DNA from: Cololabis saira
Lineage: Eukaryota > Chordata > Actinopteri > Beloniformes > Belonidae
Direction: 5' to 3'
Length of the DNA stretch: 64,000 nucleotides
Assembly: GCF_033807715.1 (NCBI RefSeq)
Contig: NC_084599.1
Coordinates: 32,712,160 to 32,776,159, forward strand
Of this stretch, positions 36,201 through 45,739 are shown piece by piece (positions within the stretch are counted from its first letter, which is position 1; each line of letters begins with the position of its first letter). A program made the translations under genes and the position numbers. The notes beneath the pieces are model-generated. The model searched no databases and had not been told where the DNA came from. It saw only the letters and a program-made list of their open reading frames with translations.

Positions 36201-37514
36201 CCTTGTGTGTCTAACAAACTTGGCAATAAACTTATTTCTGATTCTGATTCTGATAATAATCATCCAGTGAAGGAGGGTGTTTCACCCATCTGCAGGTTCT
36301 GGTTTGTTTTTCCCTCCACTGACCTGGGCCTGCAGGTTATGGTTTGTGTGTGTTTGTGTGGTGTTTGTGTGGTGTTCAGAGGTGTCAAGTAACAAAGTAC
36401 AAATACTTTGTTACCTTACTTAAGTAGACGTTTTGGTTATCTATACTTCACTGGAGTAATTATTTTTCAGACGACTTTTTACTTTTACTCCAAGCATTTT
36501 AATGCAATTATCTGTACTTTTTACTCCTTACATTTTAAAAACAGCCTCGTTACTCTATTTAATTTCGGCCTTTAAACAAAAACTACCCAGTTAAATTGCT
36601 CCATCCGGATAGAGTGAATTTGGTTGTGGTTGTGGCACGGATGTTCTTGTCCAGTTTTGTTCTTACATCCGGCGTTGCCCTCAGATTCCTGCAACTAAAC
36701 TTGGATGTACATTCCAATAAAGGTTAGGATAAATGATAACATGCCTCTGAAGTTTGACTTTTTTCACCATTACAATACTTATAGGCAACTAGTCATCATA
36801 TCTCCTGCTCTCTGAAACACATGTTAATGCTCAATAGTACACATATATGGTTCTTTAATATATTTGCATTGTACTAAGATGCATTCATTTTCAATGGCTT
36901 TTGTCCTTAAGGCCTTTTTCCCCCTTACATTACTTTTACTTTTATACTTTAAATAGTTTTGAAACCAGTACTTGTATACTTTTACTTGAGTAAAAAACTT
37001 GAGTTGATACTTCAACTTCTACAGGAGTATTTTTAAACCCTAGTATCTATACTTCTACCTGAGTAATGAATACTTTTGACAGCTCTGGTGGTGTTTGTGT
37101 GGCGTTTGTGTGGTGTTTGTTGAGTTTTCCCCCTCCACTGACCTGTCCTCTCCTCAGCTCGGCCGCCTGCTGCCGCCGCAGCGCCACCTGCGCGGCCATG
37201 ACGCGCTGCCGCTCCAGCACCAGCAGGCAGCAGGCGCAGCGGCAGTCCCGCCAGCGGCACAGGCGCTTGTGGCCCTTCAGGCACGAAACCACGCCGTGGT
37301 TCCGACAGCGGGCGCATTTGGGGCTCCGGGTCATCTTGTGCGGTCCTGAGTGAGGGCCGTGCGCCTCTGAACACGGGGCCGCGGCTCTATTCTCTGCTGC
37401 GTCCTCTGCTGCGCATCCGCCGGGACTGATCACGTCCAAGGAAGATCCTTTACACGTTAGTGCATCATGTTTTGGTGCGGTCTCCAGCTGCAGGCCTTCT
37501 AGCTGAGTGGACAT
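33213..37514 (-). CDS. dmrt2b: DMRT2-type DM-domain transcription factor, three coding exons
   Basis: The coding exons are 37514-37143, 35140-35038 and 34066-33213. The splice sites are CAG/GTCAGT, CTCAG/AGC, G/GTAAAC and TTCAG/GG, and the phases (0, then 1) fit. The product is about 442 residues. The DM domain (about 64-120) has both intertwined zinc sites: C67, C70, H82, C86 and H73, C91, C93, C96. The block [12 protein letters not shown] follows. Exon 2 gives a divergent linker ending [10 protein letters not shown]. Exon 3 has [18 protein letters not shown] (about 193-210) and ends [11 protein letters not shown], both DMRT2 hallmarks; there is no DMA domain. The factor should bind DNA in the nucleus; DMRT2 genes act in somite and left-right patterning. 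Substitutions such as CRCACC for the usual CQCANC, a short N-terminus and no neighbouring dmrt3 favour dmrt2b over dmrt2a. The start is the first ATG in frame; a further 5' non-coding exon is possible. Confidence 0.88.
34719..34965 (-). mobile_element. SINE/LINE 3' end with (ACT)n tail, in dmrt2b intron 2
   Basis: An (ACT)n array at 34719-34745 is followed by TCATTTAGCAGGCGCTTTTA and TCCGAAGCGACTTACA. Read on the minus strand, this is the widespread fish 3' end (TGTAAGTCGCTTTGGATAAA-like) with a trinucleotide tail. It lies within intron 2 (34067-35037) in the sense orientation of the gene. The upstream limit of the element is uncertain. Confidence 0.65.
35935..36251 (+). mobile_element. LINE 3' end with TTCTGA tail, in dmrt2b intron 1
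   Basis: GGCAATAAACTTATTTCTGA, then TTCTGATTCTGAT, at the right end is a typical fish LINE 3' terminus with an AATAAA signal and a hexamer tail. It is antisense to dmrt2b and lies within intron 1 (35141-37142). The left boundary is approximate. A related tail is at 40180-40450. Confidence 0.6.
36288..36345. repeat. Duplicate of the dmrt2b exon 1 splice-donor region
   Basis: CCCTCCACTGACCTG at 36312-36326 is identical to 37131-37145, which spans the real exon 1 donor, and the match extends into the neighbouring TTTT on the intron side. On the minus strand both read CAGGTCAGTGGAGGG. Next to the intronic copy, CTGCAGGTT(C/A)TGGTTTG occurs twice (about 36291 and 36330), so the region looks like a small local duplication or minisatellite. 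Confidence 0.8.
36377..37087. mobile_element. Non-autonomous hAT element, CAGAGGTGTCAAG family, copy 1, in dmrt2b intron 1
   Basis: The ends CAGAGGTGTCAAGTAAC and TTTTGACAGCTCTG are inverted repeats. A perfect 8-bp duplication, GTGGTGTT, lies at 36369-36376 and 37088-37095. The interior is a long run of TACTTTTACT-type blocks with no coding capacity. It is the uninterrupted relative of the copy at 49734-51632. The right edge is only 55 bases from the dmrt2b exon 1 donor at 37142. Confidence 0.9.
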
Positions 37515-38097
37515 CTACGGCAGCGAAATCCCACTTTTAATCCGTGTTGCAGTGCGTTATTGACACTTGTAGATTGCATTTAACTTAAATGGATTCAGTT
37601 AAAGCTATATGAGCTCTATATGGATGAAATATTAATATGAAACTGCTTCAGCCATCTATAAAGTAAAGGAAGAACATTGAATCGCTTTCTTCTATATCTA
37701 TATCTATAAAATGAGCCGAGGCAATAAGGGTGTGAATGTGAGAAGTGGGTGTTACTAACCTACATGCGCTGATGTGTCCTGCAGCAGCCCTCTCTGCAGC
37801 AGCTTGTGTGTTTTCAGGGTGGAAACTTTGTGCCTGTGTGTCTGCCGCCAGACGTTTGAAATACTGCGCCTGTCTGTCTCAGCTGCTCTCTGTTTCCAAG
37901 AAGAAGCGGGTGGCAGATCGGGCCACAATGCCGGGCTCCTGGCGCAAAGATCTGGGGGGAAACCCGTTTACAGCAAAAACAACTCCCTCCCCCTGGAACC
38001 CCCCACCCATCATCCCACCCAGCCGTGTACCTGAGCGGCCCTGCCCACCTCCCGAGCTGTTCTCATCTTTCAGTGCCTAAAACGCACATCCACCTTA
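37515..38097 (-). promoter_or_regulatory. Putative dmrt2b 5' region
   Basis: This is the DNA between the dmrt2b start codon and the upstream hAT element. A TATA-like TTTTATAGATATAGATATAG lies at about 37714-37695 on the minus strand. The stretch 37760-38060 is more GC-rich, and a donor-like GTAGGTTAGTAA occurs near 37763. A 5' non-coding exon or core promoter is therefore possible, but no transcription evidence exists here. The plus-strand open frame at 37745-38080 has no recognisable similarity. Confidence 0.3.
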
Positions 38098-38105
38098 CTG
38101 GCAAG

Positions 38106-38813
38106 CAGGGGCGTCAATTGGGTATGGCAAGGTATGGCAGCCGCCACACCTTTGCTTCAAGGGTTAAATGTAAATGTTTGTTTTTTTTAATATATTTATG
38201 GAATAACTTCAAATGCAAATAAGAACAACATGATCGATTTCACTAGTTATTATACACTGCAAAAATTCAAAATCTTAACAAGAATATTTGTCTTATTTCT
38301 AGTTAAAATGTCTAATTTTTAGTCTCTTTTTTAAAAGATCTCATTACATTTAAGACAAGACTCAAAAACAACCATTTTCACCTGTTTCAAGTAGATTTTC
38401 ACTTAAAATAAGTAGAAAAATCTGCCAATGGAACAAGATTGTTTTGCTTGCAATGAGAAGATAAATCTTGTTCCACTGGCAGATTTTTCTACTTATTTAA
38501 AGTGAAAATTTACTTGAAACAGGTGAAAATGGTCGAATAACAAGTTATTTTTCTGGTAATGACTCTTGTTTTAAGTGTAATGAGATTTTTGGACTAAAAA
38601 TGAGACATTTTAACTAGAAATAAGACAAATATTCCTGGTAAGATTTTGAGTTTTTGCAGTGAGCGAGACTGCATTTGAAAAAGTTCCAATTTTCTTGACC
38701 ACACAGATAAGCTCCATTGCAGACTTCTGCTGGACGTGTTGATTGATACTGTAGTTAAGTTCTGTGACTCGTAACCTTGCCATACCTTAGCTTCGACTGA
38801 ATTGACACTACTG
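38106..38813. mobile_element. hAT-like element upstream of dmrt2b, hosting a foldback element
   Basis: The left end is CAGGGGCGTCAATT and the right end on the other strand is CAGTAGTGTCAATT. Both ends are followed by a subterminal GGTATGGCAAGG or AAGGTATGGCA block. Flanking 8-bp sequences CTGGCAAG (38098-38105) and TTGGCAAG (38814-38821) match at 7 of 8 positions. The centre is occupied by the palindromic element at 38255-38661. Confidence 0.78.
38255..38661. mobile_element. Foldback (long palindromic) MITE
   Basis: The two halves are long inverted repeats. The left arm begins CACTGCAAAAATTCAAAATC and the right arm ends with its complement, TTTTTGCAGTG. Further inward, GAACAAGATTG and AATCTTGTTC face each other across a loop of about 30 bases near 38450. 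Arms are about 190 bases with only scattered mismatches, so a transcript would form a long hairpin. Such CACTGCAAAAA palindromes are common in fish genomes. The target duplication is not clear. Confidence 0.85.
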
Positions 38814-38821
38814 TTGGCAAG

Positions 38822-39169
38822 GGACCTCATTTGCACTAAGAGAAAATTGTTGTTTTCATAAGCACTTAATCAAAGCAAAGAAAGCAAACAAGGTTTGGGC
38901 AACACATCAAAACAATAAGGATCATGAGGATGAAATAGGGAGAAAGGGGGAGGCAGGAGACTCCATAGGAAAAGCGTGGTGGTGATGCGACCCCGGGGCG
39001 CGTGTGTGAGCTACAATCTGTTGACTTATACAAATGGACCAATTACGCACCAGCCTTAGGGAGAGTATTTTCATAAGCAGTCATGCTCATGTTTATTAAC
39101 TCATTCACCATTTCTGAACCGAAAAACCAATATTCCTCAAAGTTCCAAGACATAAATGTGAGTTACGTG
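38822..39169. other. Unassigned intergenic sequence
   Basis: Nothing recognisable between the hAT element and the next LINE tail. Confidence 0.4.
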
Positions 39170-39382
39170 CGATCTCTGACCTGGGCCTTTTTAAATCTAA
39201 AATGAAAACTTATTTATTCAGGGTGCTTTTAATACCCAGCTCTTGATGTTTTATATGTTCATATGTTTTATTCTTGTTTTATTTTGCTGATTGTATGTTT
39301 ATTATGTAAAGCACTTTGGTTCACCTGTACTGTAGGTCGATGTAAGGTGCTATATAAATAAAGTACATTTACATTTACATAA
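39170..39382 (+). mobile_element. L2-like LINE 3' end
   Basis: The segment begins with coding-like FLNLKMKTYLFRVLLIPS residues in one frame. It ends with TGTAAAGCACTTTGGTTCAC, then GGTGCTATATAAATAAAGTA and an ACATTT tail, the usual terminus of fish L2-like elements. 5'-truncated. Confidence 0.65.
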
Positions 39383-40179
39383 ATGTTCCCATTCAGGAAA
39401 CATGATTCAGATGAGTGGTTTAACGCTGGTACTGTCTGACAATGAACCGGTTTTACTCTCAATTCTTCTATAATAAGGTCTAAGTCTAAGTCACGTGTGG
39501 AGTGGCTTTCACACATCAGCAGCAACTCTCAGTGCTGGAAACATAAGGTCCAAAGAAAGATGGTATGAAAAGTGCGCTCCCTACTGGATGCATCCTGTAA
39601 TTACAGCTGGGGTAAATTCTCCCCACGGAGGAGCCAGTAACAAATTTTTCTTCATTTCCAATTTCTCTACAGAAGGCTGTAGAAGGAAACGACAAATGTC
39701 CCCAAACTGTAATCTGGTGGCCTCATAAAGGGGCTGGAGAAATAACCCTGATCTTTTGCAAGGGATCTTTCATATTCAGATGTTTCTTCACTGCAGCTGT
39801 TACAAGCTTAGCTTGTCTTAGTCATGGTTAATATGCTGAAAGACTATAAATGAACAGCATTGTTTGGTGAAAGGGAAACTCTTTCTGAGGTCTGGAAATG
39901 CAGCATTGAGTTGTTGAGCTTCTAACACAGAACAACACACAAGTCCTCTGGGTGGTGATGGATCCATGTGCTTGCTCTCTGGGACTGGTACTCACCAAGA
40001 ATTAGGAAGTATGATGACAGCACCATCAACGATTTCACATCCCCTACAGAGATAATCTTCTTCAGCTCCTCTCCTCTGGTCAGTATCAATGAACTTTATT
40101 CACAAAGCTTTAAGGGCCATGCACAGCTTCTTTCCAATCAATCTGATCAGAAGCTTATCCATCTATATGCCATCTTCAC
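39383..40179. other. Unassigned intergenic sequence
   Basis: No gene or element end recognised. The stretch from about 39990 may be an internal part of the LINE copy that ends at 40450. Confidence 0.35.
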
Positions 40180-40450
40180 ATATGCATCTGCTGATCATGA
40201 CTGCATGTGATCCACATCAGTGTGCTGCACTACTGCATCACTACTGTTTAATTACATATTTTTTATTTAATCTGCACTTGTTTAAACATCTCAGAGTCTG
40301 TGCATAATTGTCTGCTTTTATATTATTATAGTTAAATGTTTTGCTGCATCTGTGCTAACTAGGGTCACTATTGGCTGGAGACAGATTCCTTGTATTTTTC
40401 TGGGCATATTCAACTAATAAATCTCATTTGGATTATATTTCTGATTCTGA
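40180..40450 (+). mobile_element. LINE 3' UTR with TTCTGATTCTGAT end
   Basis: The right end reads ACTAATAAATCTCATTTGGA, then TTATATTTCTGATTCTGATT. This is the same class of terminus as the copy in dmrt2b intron 1. The body is AT-rich UTR. The last 70 bases also form part of the duplicated block at 40379-40533. Confidence 0.5.
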
Positions 40451-40533
40451 TTTTAAAAGCCAAAACCTGATATTTCACAAATTTCACACAAATGCAGGAT
40501 AGAACAGGAGAAACTCACGATCAGCATCTCTTT
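40379..40533. repeat. Direct duplication, copy 1 (partner at 41556-41715)
   Basis: From AGACAGATTCCTTGTATTTT to CTCACGATCAGCATCT, this block matches 41556-41715 at roughly 90% by eye, including about 80 bases beyond the LINE terminus. It is therefore a duplication of a local segment and not simply two LINE insertions. Confidence 0.85.
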
Positions 40534-41555
40534 TGTAAGTCAGAACTTTAGCCCATGTCAAAATTAGTCAATTTTTTACATTAAGTACTAGTGAGTTTAC
40601 TCTTATAATCAATTTTGACAGTAATTTAAGATGCAGTGCTCATTTTTATAAGTGTCAGTGCACGTACCTTATTATTATCATGATTGCTGTTATTAACCAT
40701 AATTATTTGCATTTAAACTGATTTTATGAACATTACTAATTTATTTTTTTGGAGTTTTGCTCCAACAGTTTATGTTAGGTTGCAGATACACTGCACTGAA
40801 AATGATTATCAGGATCTTCTTAAAAAACAGATTTTTAGTGTTCTGAAAAGATAGAAAGGGATACGTCTGGTATTTATGAGTAAATAAAATCAGCGGGAAC
40901 ACTGTTAAAGCTGCAATCAGGAGGTATAGACTATACAATAATCACAGCAGTGCATTTTCCATAAAAAAGAAGGCGATACATACAGCACAAAAAGACATTT
41001 TGACATCACTTTGCATCAGGATGTGACTCTAAGAGGGGATGTTTTGGTGGAGTGAGCTCTGTGAAAACAAGAATCAAATCAAACTGATGAAGGTCATTAA
41101 AACATACCTGAAGAGTTCTGGGAAAACATATTTCAGACAGATGATGGAATAATCATTTAGTTTGTCTCAAATGAGCTTGTAGTGTGATGATGAGGTGTTG
41201 GGGAGAGGACACACATGGCCCGATGACAAGATAACTCCCAGGATGCAGGAGATTGGCAAAAGAATATCACATCGCTACATCAATGCAACAATAAAGCTTA
41301 CGAAGAAAAAAAGGTTGAAACCATTCCAATAAGAATGTTGTCCGAGTCGACACAAACAAAATACACTAAGGAACCATTTATGCTCATCGCAGAAGACAGA
41401 TCCTTTCAGAGCCGTTGCTTGACGCAGCAAATGGAGCAATATCACTGGAGCACACCAGCAATGAAGAAGAGGAATTCTCTGCCCACATGCTGTGATGTAT
41501 TTAATGGTCAAAGGGGCAGCCGCCGTCTGCTGCGCTGGCCCTTTTTATGTCTCTA
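40534..41555. other. Unassigned spacer between duplicated blocks
   Basis: No gene or element recognised in the 1 kb separating the two copies of the duplicated segment. Confidence 0.4.
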
Positions 41556-41715
41556 AGACAGATTCCTTGTATTTTTCTGGGCATATTCAACTAATAAATC
41601 TCATTTGGATTCTATTTCTGATTCTGATTTTAAAAGCCAAAACCTTATATCACAATTTCAAAAATCTCACACAAATGCAGGATACAACAGAAGAAACTCA
41701 CGATCAGCATCTTTT
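41556..41715. repeat. Direct duplication, copy 2
   Basis: Same orientation as the block at 40379-40533, with a few substitutions and small indels. Its left boundary falls exactly at AGACAGATTCC, where similarity with copy 1 begins. Confidence 0.85.
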
Positions 41716-41817
41716 ATGAACTTTAGATCATTATCATGATCTCCTCCACCGTTGCCATGTTTCCTGGAACTACTTCTTCATCCTCTTTTTCTTCTTCTTC
41801 TTCTGGTGTCTTTGGGC

Positions 41818-42548
41818 CAGAGGTGGGTAGAGTAGCCAAAAATTGTACTCAAGTAAAAGTACTGTTACTTCAGAATAATACGACTCAAGTAGAAGTAAAA
41901 AGTAGTCATCCAAATAATTACTTGAGTAAAAGTAAAAAAGTACTTGGTGAAAAAACTACTCATATTTTTTATTACTTATACTTATTTTTTTAACACAACC
42001 ATTCAAACAGACAAAAGTACAAAATAAGGCAAATTAAATCAATAAAATAATAAAATAAATTAAAATTAATAAAAATAGCTTAAAATAAAATAATCTTAAA
42101 GCAAATTCAAGTACTTTAATAAATAATAAAATAAATAAAATAACAGAATAAATAAATAAATTAAGCACAAGTAGCACAAAATTTCAAGCCTTTGTACTTT
42201 TCTTTTTTAACCAGGCAGAACTAGAACAAGCCCATGAACTCATAGAAACTCTGTGTGTTTGAGTCTGTGTAAATGTGGCAAAACATGCAAAAACAAACAT
42301 TTTTCCCAAAGAATCACTCAGTGAGATGATGAGATTGACACGTACGCGGATAAAAGGGATAAAAGAAAAGTAACAGCTCAACGTAGCCTAATGTAACGGA
42401 GTAAGAGTAACAGTTTCTTCTTCACAAATCTACTCAAGTAAAAGTAAAAAGTATAGTGACTCAAAACTAATCCTGAAGTACAAAATTTCCTAAAACTTAC
42501 TCAAGTAAATGTAATAGAGTAAATGTAACTCGTTACTACCCACCTCTG
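41818..42548. mobile_element. Non-autonomous hAT element, CAGAGGTGGGTAGAG family
   Basis: The ends CAGAGGTGGGTAGAGTA and, on the other strand, CAGAGGTGGGTAGTAAC are inverted repeats. A perfect 8-bp duplication, CTTTGGGC, lies at 41810-41817 and 42549-42556. The interior has CAAGTAAAAGTA-type repeats and a long A/T-rich block (42000-42180). It resembles the CAGAGGTGTCAAG family at 36377 and 49734 in internal motif style but has different ends. Confidence 0.9.
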
Positions 42549-42556
42549 CTTTGGGC

Positions 42557-44279
42557 AGTTGCAAACAACTTTGTAGTGGTGGGTTTCCGCCAACATCCGG
42601 TGCCTGAAAAGGACATCAAAACGCAGAGGGGAATTAAATGCGTAAAACAAGCATGGAAGTATCAGGGCAGCGACAAATACAACACTTGAAACGGACGTTC
42701 CCATTTATGTACGTTAGGGATCAGAAATGGGCCTTTACAGTGGCAGAATACGTCAAATGCAGCTGAAGAGGATGAGTTTGTCATGTTTTTGGGGAAATAA
42801 ACTATGAAACAGTTTTTATACGCAGTAACTGTAATGTGATACAATAATATCCCAGTTGTCTTTGTTCACTACTGTATAATCCTGCAAAGGCTTGTGAAAT
42901 ATTGTCTGAAAACTATGATCTTCAAACACAGCATTTCATTATTCAGGATCCAGACCCCTGCGGTCTCAGGGTCAGGGGCTCAGATGGCGAAGAGCCAGCA
43001 ACCTTTGGTGTTGACTCCAGACTTAGCCGCCAACAGAAGCAACCTGCCAGAAGATCTTAGTTGTTAGCTCATAAAGGCTGAGACACCAGATATTAGAGAT
43101 GCTGCTGGGAGCCAGAGCCAGCTGGGACCCTAGATATGATTGCTAATGTGGTACAACCAATTTAATACTGACAGATATCTTCAGGGATGGATACAGAGAA
43201 GCCGTTGTGACGATCAGATATCTTGTCAATTACCTCACAGCATGATCCCAGGTAATGTGATGCTGCATCAACGTTTGTTATTACAGACAGATGACAAATG
43301 TTTTAGCGCCATCAGGTATTTTTATTTCTGAAAATCTCATTGCAAAAAGTACGAAAGCCAATTTGAACCACTCTCTTATATTTTTAGGATAAAATAGGAA
43401 ATTGTACGTAAAACTGAAAGATAGACACCAGTTCACCCTTAGGTTACAGTACCACTATCAGTTTTACAGCAGCTGCACCTTCTCACAAAACACTGAAAGA
43501 CAAATACAGTCTTTGAGCCCATCACTGTCAGGTGAAACGCAGCGGTCACTGTGACCCATAAATATCAAAGCAGGTACACAAAGAAGGCAAGATGGATGAC
43601 ATCAAAGGAAGGTGTCTCCAGAGACGGCAGGACTCCAGGGAGTTTCATCCGTCCAAAAGCCTTTCAAACAAAGTCTAGAGGAAAAAAAGAAGAAAATCAA
43701 TATATTTTTAATGAACACATGTGCCTCACGTGTGCCGAGTACAAACAGTTTCTTTGAGATGGATTATGATTTCTCATTGTGATTTCTTTGTGTCCGACTT
43801 TTATGTGATGTCATTAGAGCAGTTCGTAATGGTGGGAATTAAGAGGCCTATTAAGACTCACATGTAAACAAAATAGTTGTGAAAAATGTGTCTGTTGATT
43901 TATTTTAGCTAATGAATCTCATTCTGATTCTGTTTATGACATTTTTTGTGCTATTGATAAAAACTAATGACATTTAGTGCAACAGAAGTGCCTATTCCCA
44001 CATTTGGAGTTAAAATGGGTTTGGTAGTGATGTTACACATATGAACACGGCTGTTTCTGATGAAACCCAACCTTTGTCATGATCCTGGGATTGATTCTTC
44101 TTTTGTTTTCTTTTTTTGTTTATTTTTAATTCTGTGTTTTCCATTTTTTTTCAATTTTGTATTGCTTTTCTTGAGCTCTTTTGGACTTCTGTTTTGTATA
44201 TTTCTTACATGTTTTATCTTGAAAGGACTTCCTCCTTCTGTGTGGCTTCTTGTTTGACTTCCTCTGTCTGGTCTGCCGT
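42557..44279. other. Unassigned intergenic sequence
   Basis: No conventional gene. The part near 42950-43130 has a more GC-rich, retroelement-like composition but no motif that I can name. Short open frames lack recognisable similarity. Confidence 0.4.
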
Positions 44280-44465
44280 CCATCCATCCATCCATCCATC
44301 CATCCACCCACCCATCCATCCATCCTTCCATCCATCCATCCATCCATCCATCCATCCATCCATCCATCCATCCATCCATCCATCCATCCATCCATCCATC
44401 CATCCATCCATCCATCCATCCATCCATCCATCCATCCATCCTTCCATCCATCCATCCATCCCTCC
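44280..44465. repeat. (CCAT)n microsatellite, expanded LINE tail
   Basis: About 45 ATCC units with a few CACC and CTTCC variants, directly joined to a LINE 3' end at 44462-44575. On the minus strand this is a (TGGA)n tail. Long Trp-Met-Asp-Gly or Ile-His-Pro-Ser open frames across it are artefacts. Confidence 0.97.
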
Positions 44466-44575
44466 ATTTTCTATACCCCCTTTATCCTGTGTAGGGTCCC
44501 GGGTGTCTGCTGGAGCTTATCCCAGCTCATTACAGGTGAGAGGCAGGGTCAAACCAGGACCGGCCGCCAGTCCAT
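44462..44575 (-). mobile_element. Truncated LINE 3' end of the (TGGA)n-tailed family
   Basis: CATTTTCTATACCCCCTTTA and GTCTGCTGGAGCTTATCCCA match the family seen at 8782-9035. Only the terminal 110 bases are present, followed on its 3' side by the expanded tail at 44280-44465. Confidence 0.75.
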
Positions 44576-44974
44576 ATATGTTTTCCACTTGTGAATATTC
44601 TTTCTCCCTGTAAATTGGAATAAATATTGTTTGGGAAAAACAATATTTTATATTATTATTATATTATATAACCTGAAAGCATTCCCAGATTTGGCAGAGA
44701 AAAGCAGATGCTTACCAAAAATCCCTTTTGATGCCTTCCTTCCATTGTATTGAGTTGCAACACACCTTCATCTTCACATTTTCATCTTCACCTACTTCAC
44801 AACCTGTCAGTTGTAAACTTTTATACATGTGATCAAACTTGGTGATGCAAAACTAATCAAGTGCATTTGATAAGGAGCGGCTGCTGCAACTGCAAGTGTG
44901 TCTCCTTTAACCCATTAATGCCAGACATTATTCGATACATGAATTTCTGAGACCTCTGCGCCACCAAAATATAT

Positions 44975-45735
<761 letters not shown>

Positions 45736-45739
45736 GACA

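Noticed and set aside
37745..38080. Plus-strand 111-codon open frame upstream of dmrt2b as a separate gene
   Set aside because: No recognisable domain, and it overlaps the likely dmrt2b 5' region on the opposite strand; open by GC-rich composition.
38255..38661. Conserved miRNA precursor
   Set aside because: The hairpin is a 400-bp transposon palindrome with CACTGCAAAAA ends, far longer than a miRNA hairpin; small-RNA production is possible but not shown.
44077..44613. Trp-Met-Asp-Gly and Ile-His-Pro-Ser open frames up to 165 codons
   Set aside because: Translation of the (CCAT)n array attached to a LINE tail.
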